From Uloborus plumipes (lineage: Eukaryota; Arthropoda; Arachnida; Araneae; Uloboridae), in contig JAXGGA010001083.1 in the NCBI GenBank assembly GCA_038373865.1, positions 1 to 64,000 on the forward strand: a stretch of 64,000 nucleotides of DNA, given 5' to 3'. The notes under the pieces were generated by a model. The model had not been told where the DNA came from. It did no database searches and saw only the letters and a program-made list of their open reading frames with translations. A program made the translations under genes and the position numbers. Positions 11,046-23,000 of this stretch are shown in pieces (within the stretch, counting starts at the first letter, position 1; each line of letters starts with the position of its first letter).

Positions 11046-14000
11046 GTAAGATTCTGTAACGAATGGTTCTGCATTTGAATTTTGATTTAAACATAAAGAA
11101 TAAATAAATGAAATTAAAAAAGAAAAAACGTGTCCGGTAAACTTCTCTACTCATCATTTATCTTGCTTGCAAAATATTTATGAGTTGCTTCAAATTTATA
11201 TTATTGCATACTCTTTTGTTTAGATCAATTACTGCGTTTTTAGCCTACTTTCCCGTTAAAAATAAAAGAAAGACTAATAAAATATTTTCGGAAACAAAAT
11301 AGAACCGACTTCAGTTAGAAATTGCTCTAAAAAGTAAAAAATAATTTTTTTCTTTGAACACCATCGAAACTACTTTTAAACATAAGTTTTGAAGTCGGCG
11401 CAAAAACAATGTATAGAATCATACCCAACTACAATTCAACTATGAATATAAATTTTAATGGATCCAGGTTCTTTAAGAGCATTCGCATACATTTCATTGA
11501 TTACCACACATTCGTGTAATGTTACATTCTGCTTTTAAATTTCAATGGTTTCTCTGAAAAATGTTGGCAAAATATAGTTAAATATCATTTTACCTATCGT
11601 TTTTGCGCCGACTTCAAAACTTATGTTTAAAAGTAGTTTCGATGGTGTTCAAAGAAAAAAATTATTTTTTACTTTTTAGAGCAATTTCCAACTGAAGTCG
11701 GTTCTATTTTTTTTCCGAAAATATTTTATTTCATTCTTTTTAGTGTAAATGCACTTATGCCTAATAACTCAACACTCATGGTATTTGATACATTTTATTT
11801 GTTTGTAATGATGTTTTTTGGTCACAACCAATATGAAAATCACAAAAAATAGCTACTTTAATTTTTAACATGTATTTATCATCTTCAGAACTTTTGACTT
11901 TTAATTTTACCTTGAATTTGACGTAAATGCAAGGTATAAAATACAGAATTTTATAAAGGTACAAAAATTAACATAATATAATTGATTGTGTATATAATTT
12001 TTGAAAAAATAATATAAGTGTCGCAAATCAAAAACCATTTATTGCCACTATCGATATATAAAAAGTCTTATTAATTTACAATGTATATTGTAACCAAAAA
12101 AAAATTAAATTCGTAATCTTTTAGTTTTGCGTCATCCATTACCTCTTTCGTAACGATATTGCATTGTTTTTTGAAGTCGGTTAAAAATAAAAACAACCTC
12201 CCCTTCATGGGGGTTCAAAGCCCCCAAAAATGGCGCAAACGTCCATAAGAAAATTCTACAGCATCGAAGGACCCCATTGCCAATTTTAACAAAGATCCGA
12301 CCTAAACTGTCATTTTGTACTAAAAAAATATGGGGTAGATCCCCATGGGGGATGTACCTGCATAAGGACATTACAATCATTAAAATCATTCAAAAAAAAA
12401 AAAAAAAAAAAAACCATGCAGCTGTTCAAAAAAATAGTGCAGACCTGGACTCGATCTCATTCCATCAGGAACTTCAACCTGACGCGTTTAACCACTTGAC
12501 TATCGTGTCGCTCATTGAAGTAAGGATTTACGATAGCACATATTGTTTTAAATAACATGAAAGGTTCGTTTTTCGATCATAACTTTTTTTCTAGTGAACA
12601 AATATCGTCATATGAGTACATGGTACCTAAGTTACACCATCTCCTATCGATTAAAAAAAAATTGTCCAAATCGGTTCAGTAGATCAGATGTAATGTGAGA
12701 ACAAACAAAAAAAAAGTATACGCTTTGAATTGAGAACCTCCTCCTTTTTTGAAGTCGGTTAAAAAGCATTAAAAGTGGCTTAATGCATCTAAAAAATATC
12801 GCCAAGTCCAAAAAATATCGCCAAATCAAAAAAATATCGTCAAATCCAAAAAAAAAGTCAAAAAGAAATAAAAACGAAAAATGAATAGTGAAAAATTAAA
12901 AATTGGAAAGTCGGGCATTGAGATGGGGAATTTGTGTGTCTGTCGGTCTGTCGGTCTGTCTGACCCCCTTTAATAACTTTTGAATGAATATTCCGATTTG
13001 AACAAACTTTTTTTTGTTGGAAAGATCTCGGCGAGTACATCTCATTCCTATATTTGATTTTTTGATTTGAACAATTTTTGGTTCAACTTTGAGCCGTTCA
13101 AACAACCGGTCCCGCGATACCTACTTTTTAATGAACAGTCCGATTTGAACAAACTTTTTTTGTTGGAAAGATCTTATCAAGGATACTTCATTCCCGTATT
13201 TACATTTTCGATTTGAACAATTTTTCGTTCAACATTGAACCGTTCAAACAAGCTCCCTTCAAACAAGCCCCTAATAACTTTTGAGTGAAGAGTGGGATTA
13301 AAACAAACTTTTTTTTTTTGTTCAAAGGATCTCAGCAAGGATACTTCATTACCATATTTAAATTTTGAACATTTTTTCGTTCAACATTAAACCGTTCAAG
13401 CAACCTTTCCCCACCTAATAACATTTAAGTTAACCGTCCGAATTAAATAAACTTTTTTTGTTCGAAAGATCTCGCAGATTCTCATTCCCATAGCTCGCTT
13501 TTTGATTCGAACCATTTTTCGTTCAACGTTGAACCGTTCAGAAAAAAACTTAAAATTAGCGCCTACGGTGAAATTTAAGTTAAATGTAGATCCTGAGCTT
13601 AAAGGCCCTCAAACTAATTTTGTAAGGAAATGGTTTTGATAAATAATGCATGTAAAGTACTTTTCTGGATAATCTTCTGTGAGGACTGATTCTGACTCCG
13701 ACTCTGTAAACATGGCAGAAATGCAGGCTCATAAAAAAAATGACTGACTGTGCAGACGAGTTTTTGTTTATTTATTTATCTGTTTTGTTATTATTATTAT
13801 TATTTTTTTTAGCAGACAATTTTTTTTGTAACAAACATTTTTCCTTCGCGAGAGTATTTTATTTTTTATTTATATTTAACAACTGGCAATGGATTAAAAC
13901 TGAAATTCGAGACATTTTTTTAATGAACGAGTTTTTTTTCCTTTCTTCGTATGTTCTTTGTACTTTTATTTATTTACTAGCGATAACCGCACGGCTTTGC

Positions 14001-17000
14001 CCGTGGTATAAAATTAAAAGTTTATTTGTAAAATAATTGATACAGCAGAAAAAATGCTCTATTTTACTTTTATTCAACTATAATTCCTTCAAAGTGATAT
14101 AAAGATCTGATATGGACCCCACACTACTTAATTTTACGTGTAAATTTCTTAGTAGATGCCTTAAGGGCTAAAATAGTGCTTGGAGTGAGGAAGATAACAA
14201 TTCAAACATTTGTATCCCTAGTTTGCTACGAAACAATGCAAAAAAAATGTTTTACAATGGTTAATCTCCTAAATATCGTCGATTTTAACATCATTTAGTG
14301 GATTTTTCGCAAAATATCGCCAACAGCGCCAAATTGAACCTAAATCAAAAAAAAAAAAAAAAAAAATCGCCAAATTGGCGTCAAATACTTGGCGATCAAA
14401 AGCTTGGCGATATATCGCCAAGTGGTCGCGCCAATTCATATCACTTTGGTTAACCAATTCATATTACCTTGCATTGAAAACACTGATTTACCCGATGAAT
14501 GGGGTAAAACACCCCCTTGGAACATTCGAATGCAACCCCAAGGGAGATGGACAAAAATAAGCCAAAAGAGAAAAAAAGAACAATTTTGTTGATAAAAGGA
14601 ACCAACAGAAATCTTACCAAAGTTTAAAAGAAGAAGAAAGTTTTCTTTCCTAGCTTAAAAAACAAAACAATACATTTTCCGAAATGAAACACTGTAAAAA
14701 AACGATGCAATATCGCAATTGATACGATATTTCGTTAATCTGTGCTTTAGGTACCCTTTTCTCGCTAAATGAACGATAGGCACGCCAAACGTGGTAACCC
14801 TAGCTATTTTGCGTAGTTGACTTTTTGAAAACGCGCCAAGCAGGGTTTCAAAGCATCCTCTATGGGAAAAAGACAGAGTTGCCAGAGAATTGGAACAAAA
14901 AAATACTACGCCTCCTCTAAAAAAAATATTACAAAATACTACTGTTTCCAAACGTTGCCAAAATCAATGTTGCTGAAATGCAAAATCTATGAAAATGAAA
15001 AAAAAAAAAAAAAATCCGCCAAATCTTTTAATTAAGTCATTAGTGTATTGGAAACAGGGTTGCCAGAAAAATACTACGCTCCTTATTTGGGCCGAAAAAA
15101 TACTACCGGGTCATTCCACGTCAAGTGATCCAAAATCTGAGAAAAATTTTACCTTACATTTTTGTATTTCTTTCACATTTGGCTCATCAATTGTAGCCCT
15201 TGAGGTAATCAAAAGTCTCAATTTTTGGATTTTTATCTCTATTATTTTTTCATTTATGAGACTTTGAACTTTGGAAAAACCCTCGTTTTTCCATGGATAA
15301 GGGTACATAAAAGGGACCATAACTCGGCACCAAAAATAGATAGCACGATTTGGTAAATGGCATTTTAAAGTACGTTAGTTGCCGCTTAATCGGATATGCA
15401 ACATTACTAATTTGATAAAAATTTTCTTTTTCAAAAAATGAAATTTAAATTTCAAATTTAAATTTCTCAAAAAACATGTAATGATTTTTTTTGAAAAAAT
15501 TCTCAAAAATTCTTGTGTATTTCCTCTATGTTTGTACAAATTTTTAGTTTGGGATCTCAATGGGATCATATTTTTTTGAATTTTTGAATAAAACTGTATA
15601 GTAAAAAAATGATATTTTTTAGATTCTATTTATTTAAATGCTAAGTTCTCTTGCTCGTGATGGTCTAAAAAGTAGTAAACAAACATGAATATGTTTAAAG
15701 TGAGCTGGCATGAGCTTATAGATTTGTCAGGTTCACCCCCCTACCCCTTTCTTCCCCGCACAACCACTCTTTTTTAATTCAAAACTGTTCAAAATGTTTA
15801 AAAAAAAACAAAAACTCTTTGATACAAAATGAATAGTAAACTTATTTAAAGTGGGGAAATGGGTTTCCTTATAACTAGACGAAGTATCCCCCTCCCCACC
15901 CAAATATACCATTCACACTATACTAATATGACGTCTAACCTGGGGATTGAGTTGAGGATTATTTTCACCCTAGGTATATATATTGTTTTTCAGACGAAGT
16001 GTTTCTTTTCGATCCGAACTTCAAAGTGTACTTCCATTCAATATCTGAAATTTAACTTTATTATTCATTTCATCTTCTACTCCAGCACCAATCTTCAATT
16101 TTGAATGGAGGAAATAAATGGGTCGCCCCAATATCATAGCGAACAGCAAAATAGCACTGTTTCGCCTTGTTCTCATCGTTTTTTCTATTCTTTTCGCACA
16201 AAACTGAAAATAAATCAAAATATCAGATCATATGTCTGTGTCCCCATAACTATCTTTCCACATTATCTAGTGTGCAGCTGTTATTTAATTTTTTAATCGT
16301 TTGTGTTCTTTTTCATTTTGTTGTAAAGGAAAGTAATGCAGCAAGATATATCTATATATATATATTAAACAAACACTGCTTTTTTGAGCACAACCTCACA
16401 TGTTGTTTCACTTCTTTACAGATTGCTCCCCCCCCCCCTTACCCTACCTTTCCACTCCAAACTTTTATTTTTTTTATCATCCCGTCTAGCCCCATTTCAA
16501 AGCCTTAGTCTCTACTGATGTCTGGTAGTGTTTCAGTTTGTTATGTTTGTTACTCTTTCCTATTAGCTCATGAGCTTTGTCCAATAAGAGAAAGGAAAGG
16601 CAGTGATGGGGACTGACATATAACGTGACACTTTAATTTCTTTTCAGTTTTGTGTAAAAATAATGGGAAAACATTATGAGAACAAGGGGAAACAGTGCTA
16701 TTTTGCTGTTTGCTATGATCTTGGGGCGACCCATTTATTTCCTCCCTTCAAAATTGAAGATTGTTGCTGGGGGAGGGAATGAAATGAACCATAAGTTTAA
16801 ATTCAGATTTTGAATGGAAGTACACTTTGTGAAGTTCGGATTGAAAATGAAACACTTCGTCTGAAAAACAATATATACCTAGGGGGAAAATAATCCTCAA
16901 ATCAATCCCCAGGTCAGACGTCATATTAGTATATCGTTAATGGTATATTTGGGTGGGGGAAGGGTTGTACTTTGCCTTGTTATAAGGAAGCCCATTTATC

Positions 17001-20000
17001 AACTTTAAATAAGTTTACTGTTCATTTTGTATCAAAGAAGCTTTTTTTTAGCATTTTAAACAGTTTGGGGGGAAAATGGTTGGGTCAGGAAGGAACCCAA
17101 GCAGCACAAAGGCGTTCAAAACACGTTCTGCAACACGTACAGAGCGCACCAGCCGGCACGTTCAAAACACGTTCTCGCAGCACGTGTTCTCAACGTCTAT
17201 GTGTCTCATCGATCGATGGTAATATGACACGTCGAAATCTGGTGTTGACCACCTTTTTTTGTCCCAGTTTTGAACGTGGAATGATAGGTTATATTTAGGT
17301 TCTGGAAATACGTTTGTTTTCAGTGCTCCCCAGCTGAAAAAGTATACTGCGTATACCCCACTATCCGGTGGCAGCGACGTGTTTTAACCGTGACGTCATT
17401 TTTGATCCACCATTTTTGATCCATGATCGTCGCCATCTTGCTTTTAATTATTTAATTACTTTATTTATTTAATTTAACTATTTATTATTTAATTACTTTG
17501 AATTTAATATATTCACTCCGCGGGATTCGAATATCCGCGGGTCCCTTGCGACTACAGCAGGAGTCGCTAACCACTATACGCTACTCGATCTCAACGAGGG
17601 AGAAAAATAATACTTTAAATGAAAATTTTTTTTGCAGGAGGCGCCATCTATGAAAGACTAAGGGCGTAAATCATATAATTTTATTAGTATGAATGTAATG
17701 CTTTTTTACTGAAATGCATGCAAATCTGATTAGGATCTTGGGAGAAAGAGTTGTTAAGGATAAAACTTAAAGTTTCTGCAGATATGATTCCTCTTCCCTT
17801 TCTAAAAAGCAGCAATTCACGACCTCAATTCTGAGAAATTAAGCACCTCCTTAAGCACTGAAATGACACCGTGATAATATCAGGGCTGCAGAGTTGGAGC
17901 AAAAATGGTCGACTCCGACTCCGACTCACGACTCCTGCTTTTTTTTAAATTATTTATTTTTTTTCCCAAATGTGAAGAGGGAAAAACCCTAAACAAAGGT
18001 TGAAATATTAAGTCCATTTTTAAAAGTTTCGTTTTTATTCATGGTCGTAGCCAGGCCTCACTTTAGGGGGGGGGGAGCAAGCTGGGGTATCCCAGTTGGA
18101 GGTCATGGGAGGTCATTGTGACCTCTCAAAAAGTTCAATTTGGTTATGAATTCTCGCAGGTAATTTCACCACATTTACCTCAATTCTCGGAGATCACTGT
18201 GACCTCCCAAAATGTTCATTTTCTCCAGAGCAAATGACAAGTGCCGCTCTTGTCATTTGACTCCGTACAAAACTAATCCTTTTCTTGTTAAATGGCCAGA
18301 TTTTATTTTAACACAATGCATTTTTGCTGCAAATATTTTTTATTATCTTGCATAAGCCCATACATAGCAATTCGTTTCACAAAGCAGACCCGCCATTTTG
18401 AAGCCCTTTTTAATGATCCTAGATGCTTAGGATTTGGATATTGGACGCTGAAAATTTGTATCTGTTAGTTTCAAAGACATGTTTTCACCACCATAAAATT
18501 TCATCGAAATCGGAAGTGGTTGGAATCGGAGTCGGAGTCGACATGTTTTTCAGCGACTCCGGCTCCGACTCCTTTAGTCCAAAATCAGTCCGACTCCGAC
18601 TCTTCGACTCCGACGCCCTGGATAATATTACTGTTTTTGCACGTCAAATATCACGTTCCTTAAGCACTGAAATGACACCGTGATAATATTACTGTTTTTG
18701 CACGTCAAATATCACGTTCCTTAAGCACTGAAATGACACCGTGATAATATTACTGTTTTTGCACGTCAAATATCACGTTCCTTAAGCACTGAAATGACAC
18801 TGTGATAATATTACTGTTTTTGCACGTCAAATATCACGTTCCTTAAGCACTGAAATGACACCGTGATAATATTACTGTTTTTGCACGTCAAATATCACGT
18901 TCCTTAAGCATTGAAATGACACCGTGATAATATTACTGTTTTTGCACGTCGAATATAACGTTCAAGGGACACTTAGCACCGTTATTTGACCAATAACACC
19001 ATTTTTGCACCAAATTTGAACGTTCTGGTGCTGCTGGGGAAGGGAGGGGGAGCTGACCAATCTACAAGTTAATGCTAGCTCACTTACCTAGAGTAAAAAT
19101 AATAGTCAATTCAATCCCCAGGTTAGACGTCATAAAAGTACAGCGTTAATGGTATATTTGGGTGGAGGAGGGGGATACTTCGTCTAGTTATGAGGAAACT
19201 CATTTACCAACTTTTAAAAAGTTTACTATTCATTTTGTATCAAAGAGTTTTTTTTTAAAACATTTTGAACAGTTTTGAATTAAAAAAGAGTGGTTGTGCG
19301 GGGGAGGAAGGGGGGAGGGGGGTGAACCTGACAAATCTATAAGCTCATGCTATCTCACTTTAAACATATTCATGTTTGTTCACTATTTTTTAGACCATCA
19401 CAAGCAAGAGAACTTAGTATTTAAATAAATAGAATCTAAAAAATATCATTTTTTCCCTATACAGTTTTATTCAAAAATTCAAAAAAATATGATCCCATTG
19501 AGATCCCAATCTAAAAATTTGTACAAATATAGATGAAATACACAAGAATTTTTGAGAATTTTTTCAAAAAAATTCATTATATGTTTTTCGAGAAATTTAA
19601 ATTTGAAATTTAAATTTCATTTTTTGAAAAAGAAAATGTTTATCAAATTAGTCATGTTGCATATCAGATTAAGCGGCAACTAACGTACTTTAGAATTCCA
19701 TTTACCAAATCGTTCTATCTATATTTGGTGCCGAGTTATGGTCCCTTTTATGTACCCCTATCCATGGAAAAACGAGGGTTTTTCCAAAGTTCAAAGTCTC
19801 ATAAATGAAAAAATAATAGAGATAAAAATCCAAAAATTGAGACTTTTGATTACCTCAAGGGGTACAATTGATGAGCCAAATGTGAAAGAAATACAAAAAT
19901 GTAAGGTAAAAAACATTGGATCACTTAACATGGAATGACCCTACCGTAGAATCAAAAATACTACGTCTGACCGTAGCCTACGAAGATTGACGCTGGCAAC

Positions 20001-23000
20001 CCTGGAAAAAGAACGAAACAAAAATAAGTATGAACACGTAACCATAGTAACAACATGAAAAGTTGATTTCCGTTGATAAAATAATTCATTTTATCTCTCT
20101 TTTCAAAAAAATTTTATTCTAAAGCTGAACCATTTTAGAATCGTTTGGCTTGCTTTACTGAAGGTAAGCCTTGAATTTCGGGATTCTAAAAACAATTGTT
20201 ACAGCTCTCCTGATGATCGTGGAAACTTCGAAAAAACTTCATTTTGTGCAGAAAATTTCAAGCTTTCGAATGACATAAGACTTGAAAATGTGTGTGAAAT
20301 ATTTCTTCCCTATTTTATCGAATTTCCGCTAAGAATTCGAATAGAAAAAGAACGAAATGGAATTTTCGAAAAATCGCTTCGAGGTGCAAAACTACATGCT
20401 ACAAACTACGCGCGTAACAGACAGACAGAAAGAGAGACAAACTTTCAGCTTTATTATTAGTAGAGAAGAGATAGAGATTTAGAAATCAGCTTTAAGTGCT
20501 AAAAAGATATGTTTGACATAATTTTCAGTCTCAGATAATCAAGATAATATTGATCAGATGATAGAATGCCGGTGTCGATGTACGGGAAAGTAGGCTCGTT
20601 TAGTTCTTGACAGAACTTCTTGTTATAATTTAGTCCAATAAAACTTTTTTTTCTAGTATTACTACAGGCAAAAAAAAAAAAAAAAACTCTTACACCACAT
20701 ATGATTTATAAGAACACGCATGTGTTTTCAAAGTACTTTTTTTTATCCACATTTATTCTTTACTAGCGGTACCCGCACGGCTTTGCCCGTGGTATAAAAT
20801 AAAAATTTCATTTGTAAAATAATTGATATAGCAGAAGAAATGCTCTATTTTAGTTGTAATTCAACTATAATTCCTTCAAAGTATGATATAAAAATCTGGT
20901 ATGGACCCCACGCTACTTAATTTTTATGTGTAAATTTCTTAGTAGATGCCTTAAGTGCTAAAATAGTGCTTGGAGTGAGCAAGATAACAGTTCAAACATT
21001 TATATCTCTAGTTTGCCGCGAAACAATGCAAAAAAAAAAAAAAATGTTTCACAACGATTAATCTCCTAAATATCGCCGATTTTAACATCATTCAGTGGAT
21101 TTTTCGCAAAATATCGCCAATAGCGCCAAATTGAGTCCAAATATAAAAAGAAAGCAATTTTTTTCGCCAACTTGGTGATATGTCGCCAAATTGGCGGCAA
21201 ATGCTTGACGACCAAAAGCTTGGCGATATATTGCCAAGTGGTCGGGCCAATTCATATCACTTTTGTCTGCATTGAAATGAACACTGATTTACTCCATAAA
21301 AGGGGTAAAACACCCCCTTGGAACATTCGAATGCAACCCCAAGGGAAGATGTACAAAAATAAGCCAAAAGAGAAAATAAGAACAATTTTGTTGCTCACAG
21401 AAACCAACAGAAATCTTACCTAAGTTTAAAAGAAGAAGAAAGTTTTATTTCCTAGCTTTAAAAACAAAACGAACGATGCAATAACGCAATTCATACGATA
21501 TTTGGTTAATCTGTGCTTTAGGTACCCTTTTCTCGCTAAATGGGCGATAGGCGCGCCAAGCGTGGTAACCCTGGCTATTTTGCGTAGTTTCTCTCGAAGC
21601 TTTCACTTCCGCGAGACACGCAAAAACGCGCCAAGTAATGTCCCAAAGCATTTTCACCCGGAAAAGACAGGGTTGCCAGAGAATTGAAACAAATAAATAC
21701 TACGCCTCCTCTAAAAAAAATATTACAAAGTAATACTGTTTCCAAACGTCGCCAAAATCAATGTTTCCAAAATGCGAAATCTGTGAAAATGAAAAAAAAA
21801 AAAAATCCGCCAATTCTTTTAATTAAGTCATTAGTATATTGGAAACAGGGTTGCCGGAAAAATACTACGCTCCTTATTTGAGCCGAAAAAATATTACCGT
21901 AGTATCAAAAATACTACGTCTGGCGACGCTGGAAGAAGAACGAAACAAAAATAGGTATGAACACGTAACCATGGTAACAACATGAAAAGTTGATTTCCGT
22001 TGATAAAATAATTCTTTTCATCTTTCTTTTCAAACAAATTTTATTATCGAGCTGAACCATTTTAGAATCGTTTGGCTTGCTTTACTGAAGGTAAGCCTTG
22101 AATTTCGGGATTCTAAAAACAATTATTACAGCTCTCCTGATGATCGTAGAAACTTCGAAAAAACTTCATTTTGTGCAGAAAATTTCAAGCTTTCGAATGA
22201 CATAAGACTTGAAAATGTGTATGAAATATTTCTTCCCTATTTTATCGAATTTCCGCTAAGAATTCGAATAGAAAAAGAACGAAATGGAATGTTCGAAAAA
22301 TCGCTTCGAGGTGCAAAACTACATGCTACAAACTAATTTTGTGCCAAGTGGCGTGAAAATCGACCGAACGGTTTTGGCGCTACGCGCGTAACAGACAGAC
22401 AGAAAGAAGGACAGACAGAACCACCTTCAGCTTTATTATTAGTAGAGAGAGATAGAGAAGAGATACTGCTACTTAATTTACGTACACTCTTGCAACTGTA
22501 CTATAAGAAAATTCCGAAACGCTACAGATTATTGTAGGCTAACGTTTCTGTTTTTAGAGCTTCCACTTTCCATACGGTTTCTGTGAAAATCAAGTATCTT
22601 TGAGAAGTTTCCGGAATTGCTACAAGTTGCATGTATGATGACTTCTCACTGTAATAAAAAATATCTTTAGCTACCAGTGTTAAAAATCAGAACTTATATT
22701 AAGTATTGTTCACCTATGCTATTCATGTCGATTGAGCCCTAATTGAGGAGCAGATGCAATCCCTGGACACTGTAGCATTGCAGGTTCTGTGAGCAGATAA
22801 AGCTTAAGCTTTAACCATATTTGTTTATAACTGCTGCAAGAGCAAACTATTTAGCAATTGAAACATATGTAAGTGTTCCTGACAAGGGTTTCTGAACAAT
22901 TCCAAATGCGTAGGGCTTTCATTGGCAGATTACTTCCTTTTAGCGGAAATATCTCCTGCTTTTTCCAGGTACTGTCTGTTTTCGAACTCCTCACCTGGCC

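Larger units (their letters stand above)
17096..19039. mobile_element. CCC-AGCAGCA-TIR element carrying a 61-bp satellite
   Basis: Termini are CCCAAGCAGCAC and the complement of CCCCAGCAGCAC, flanked by AA/AA. Inside is a 61-bp tandem array and a hAT-like insertion. It shares TIR type and 2-bp duplication with 27896-28301 and 33345-33747. Without the hAT insert it is about 1.2 kb. Confidence 0.7.
15108..19941. mobile_element. Long-armed fold-back element with GGGTCATTCCAYGTYAAGTG termini
   Basis: The left arm (15108 to about 16210) is repeated in reverse as the right arm (about 16640-19941), around a spacer of about 430 bp. The right arm is broken by the 17096-19039 insertion, leaving about 2.9 kb of its own sequence. 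TACC flanks both ends (15104-15107, 19942-19945); the uninterrupted Helitron copy at 53425 reads ACTACCGTGG, so TACC is a 4-bp target duplication. No transposase recognised. Confidence 0.8.
13977..20466 (-). mobile_element. Helitron-like element, family 1, copy 1 (interrupted by a nested stack)
   Basis: The minus-strand 5' end TCTCTACTAATAATAAAG is at 20466; the 3' end CACGGGCAAAGCCGTGC..CTAG is at 13977. It is split by the 15108-19941 insertion; with that removed it is about 1.65 kb, like copies 20763-22448, 43301-45243 and 52335-53992. The hairpin CACGG-GCAAAG-CCGTG just before CTAG is the Helitron 3' hallmark. No Rep/helicase gene. Confidence 0.7.

Noticed and set aside
16167..16508. 113-codon plus-strand frame
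   Set aside because: Low-complexity F/I/Y-rich translation across the fold-back element and its spacer; no homologous domain seen.
18621..18965. CRISPR-like regular repeat array
   Set aside because: Units abut with no unique spacers, and the host is clearly eukaryotic; it is a tandem satellite.
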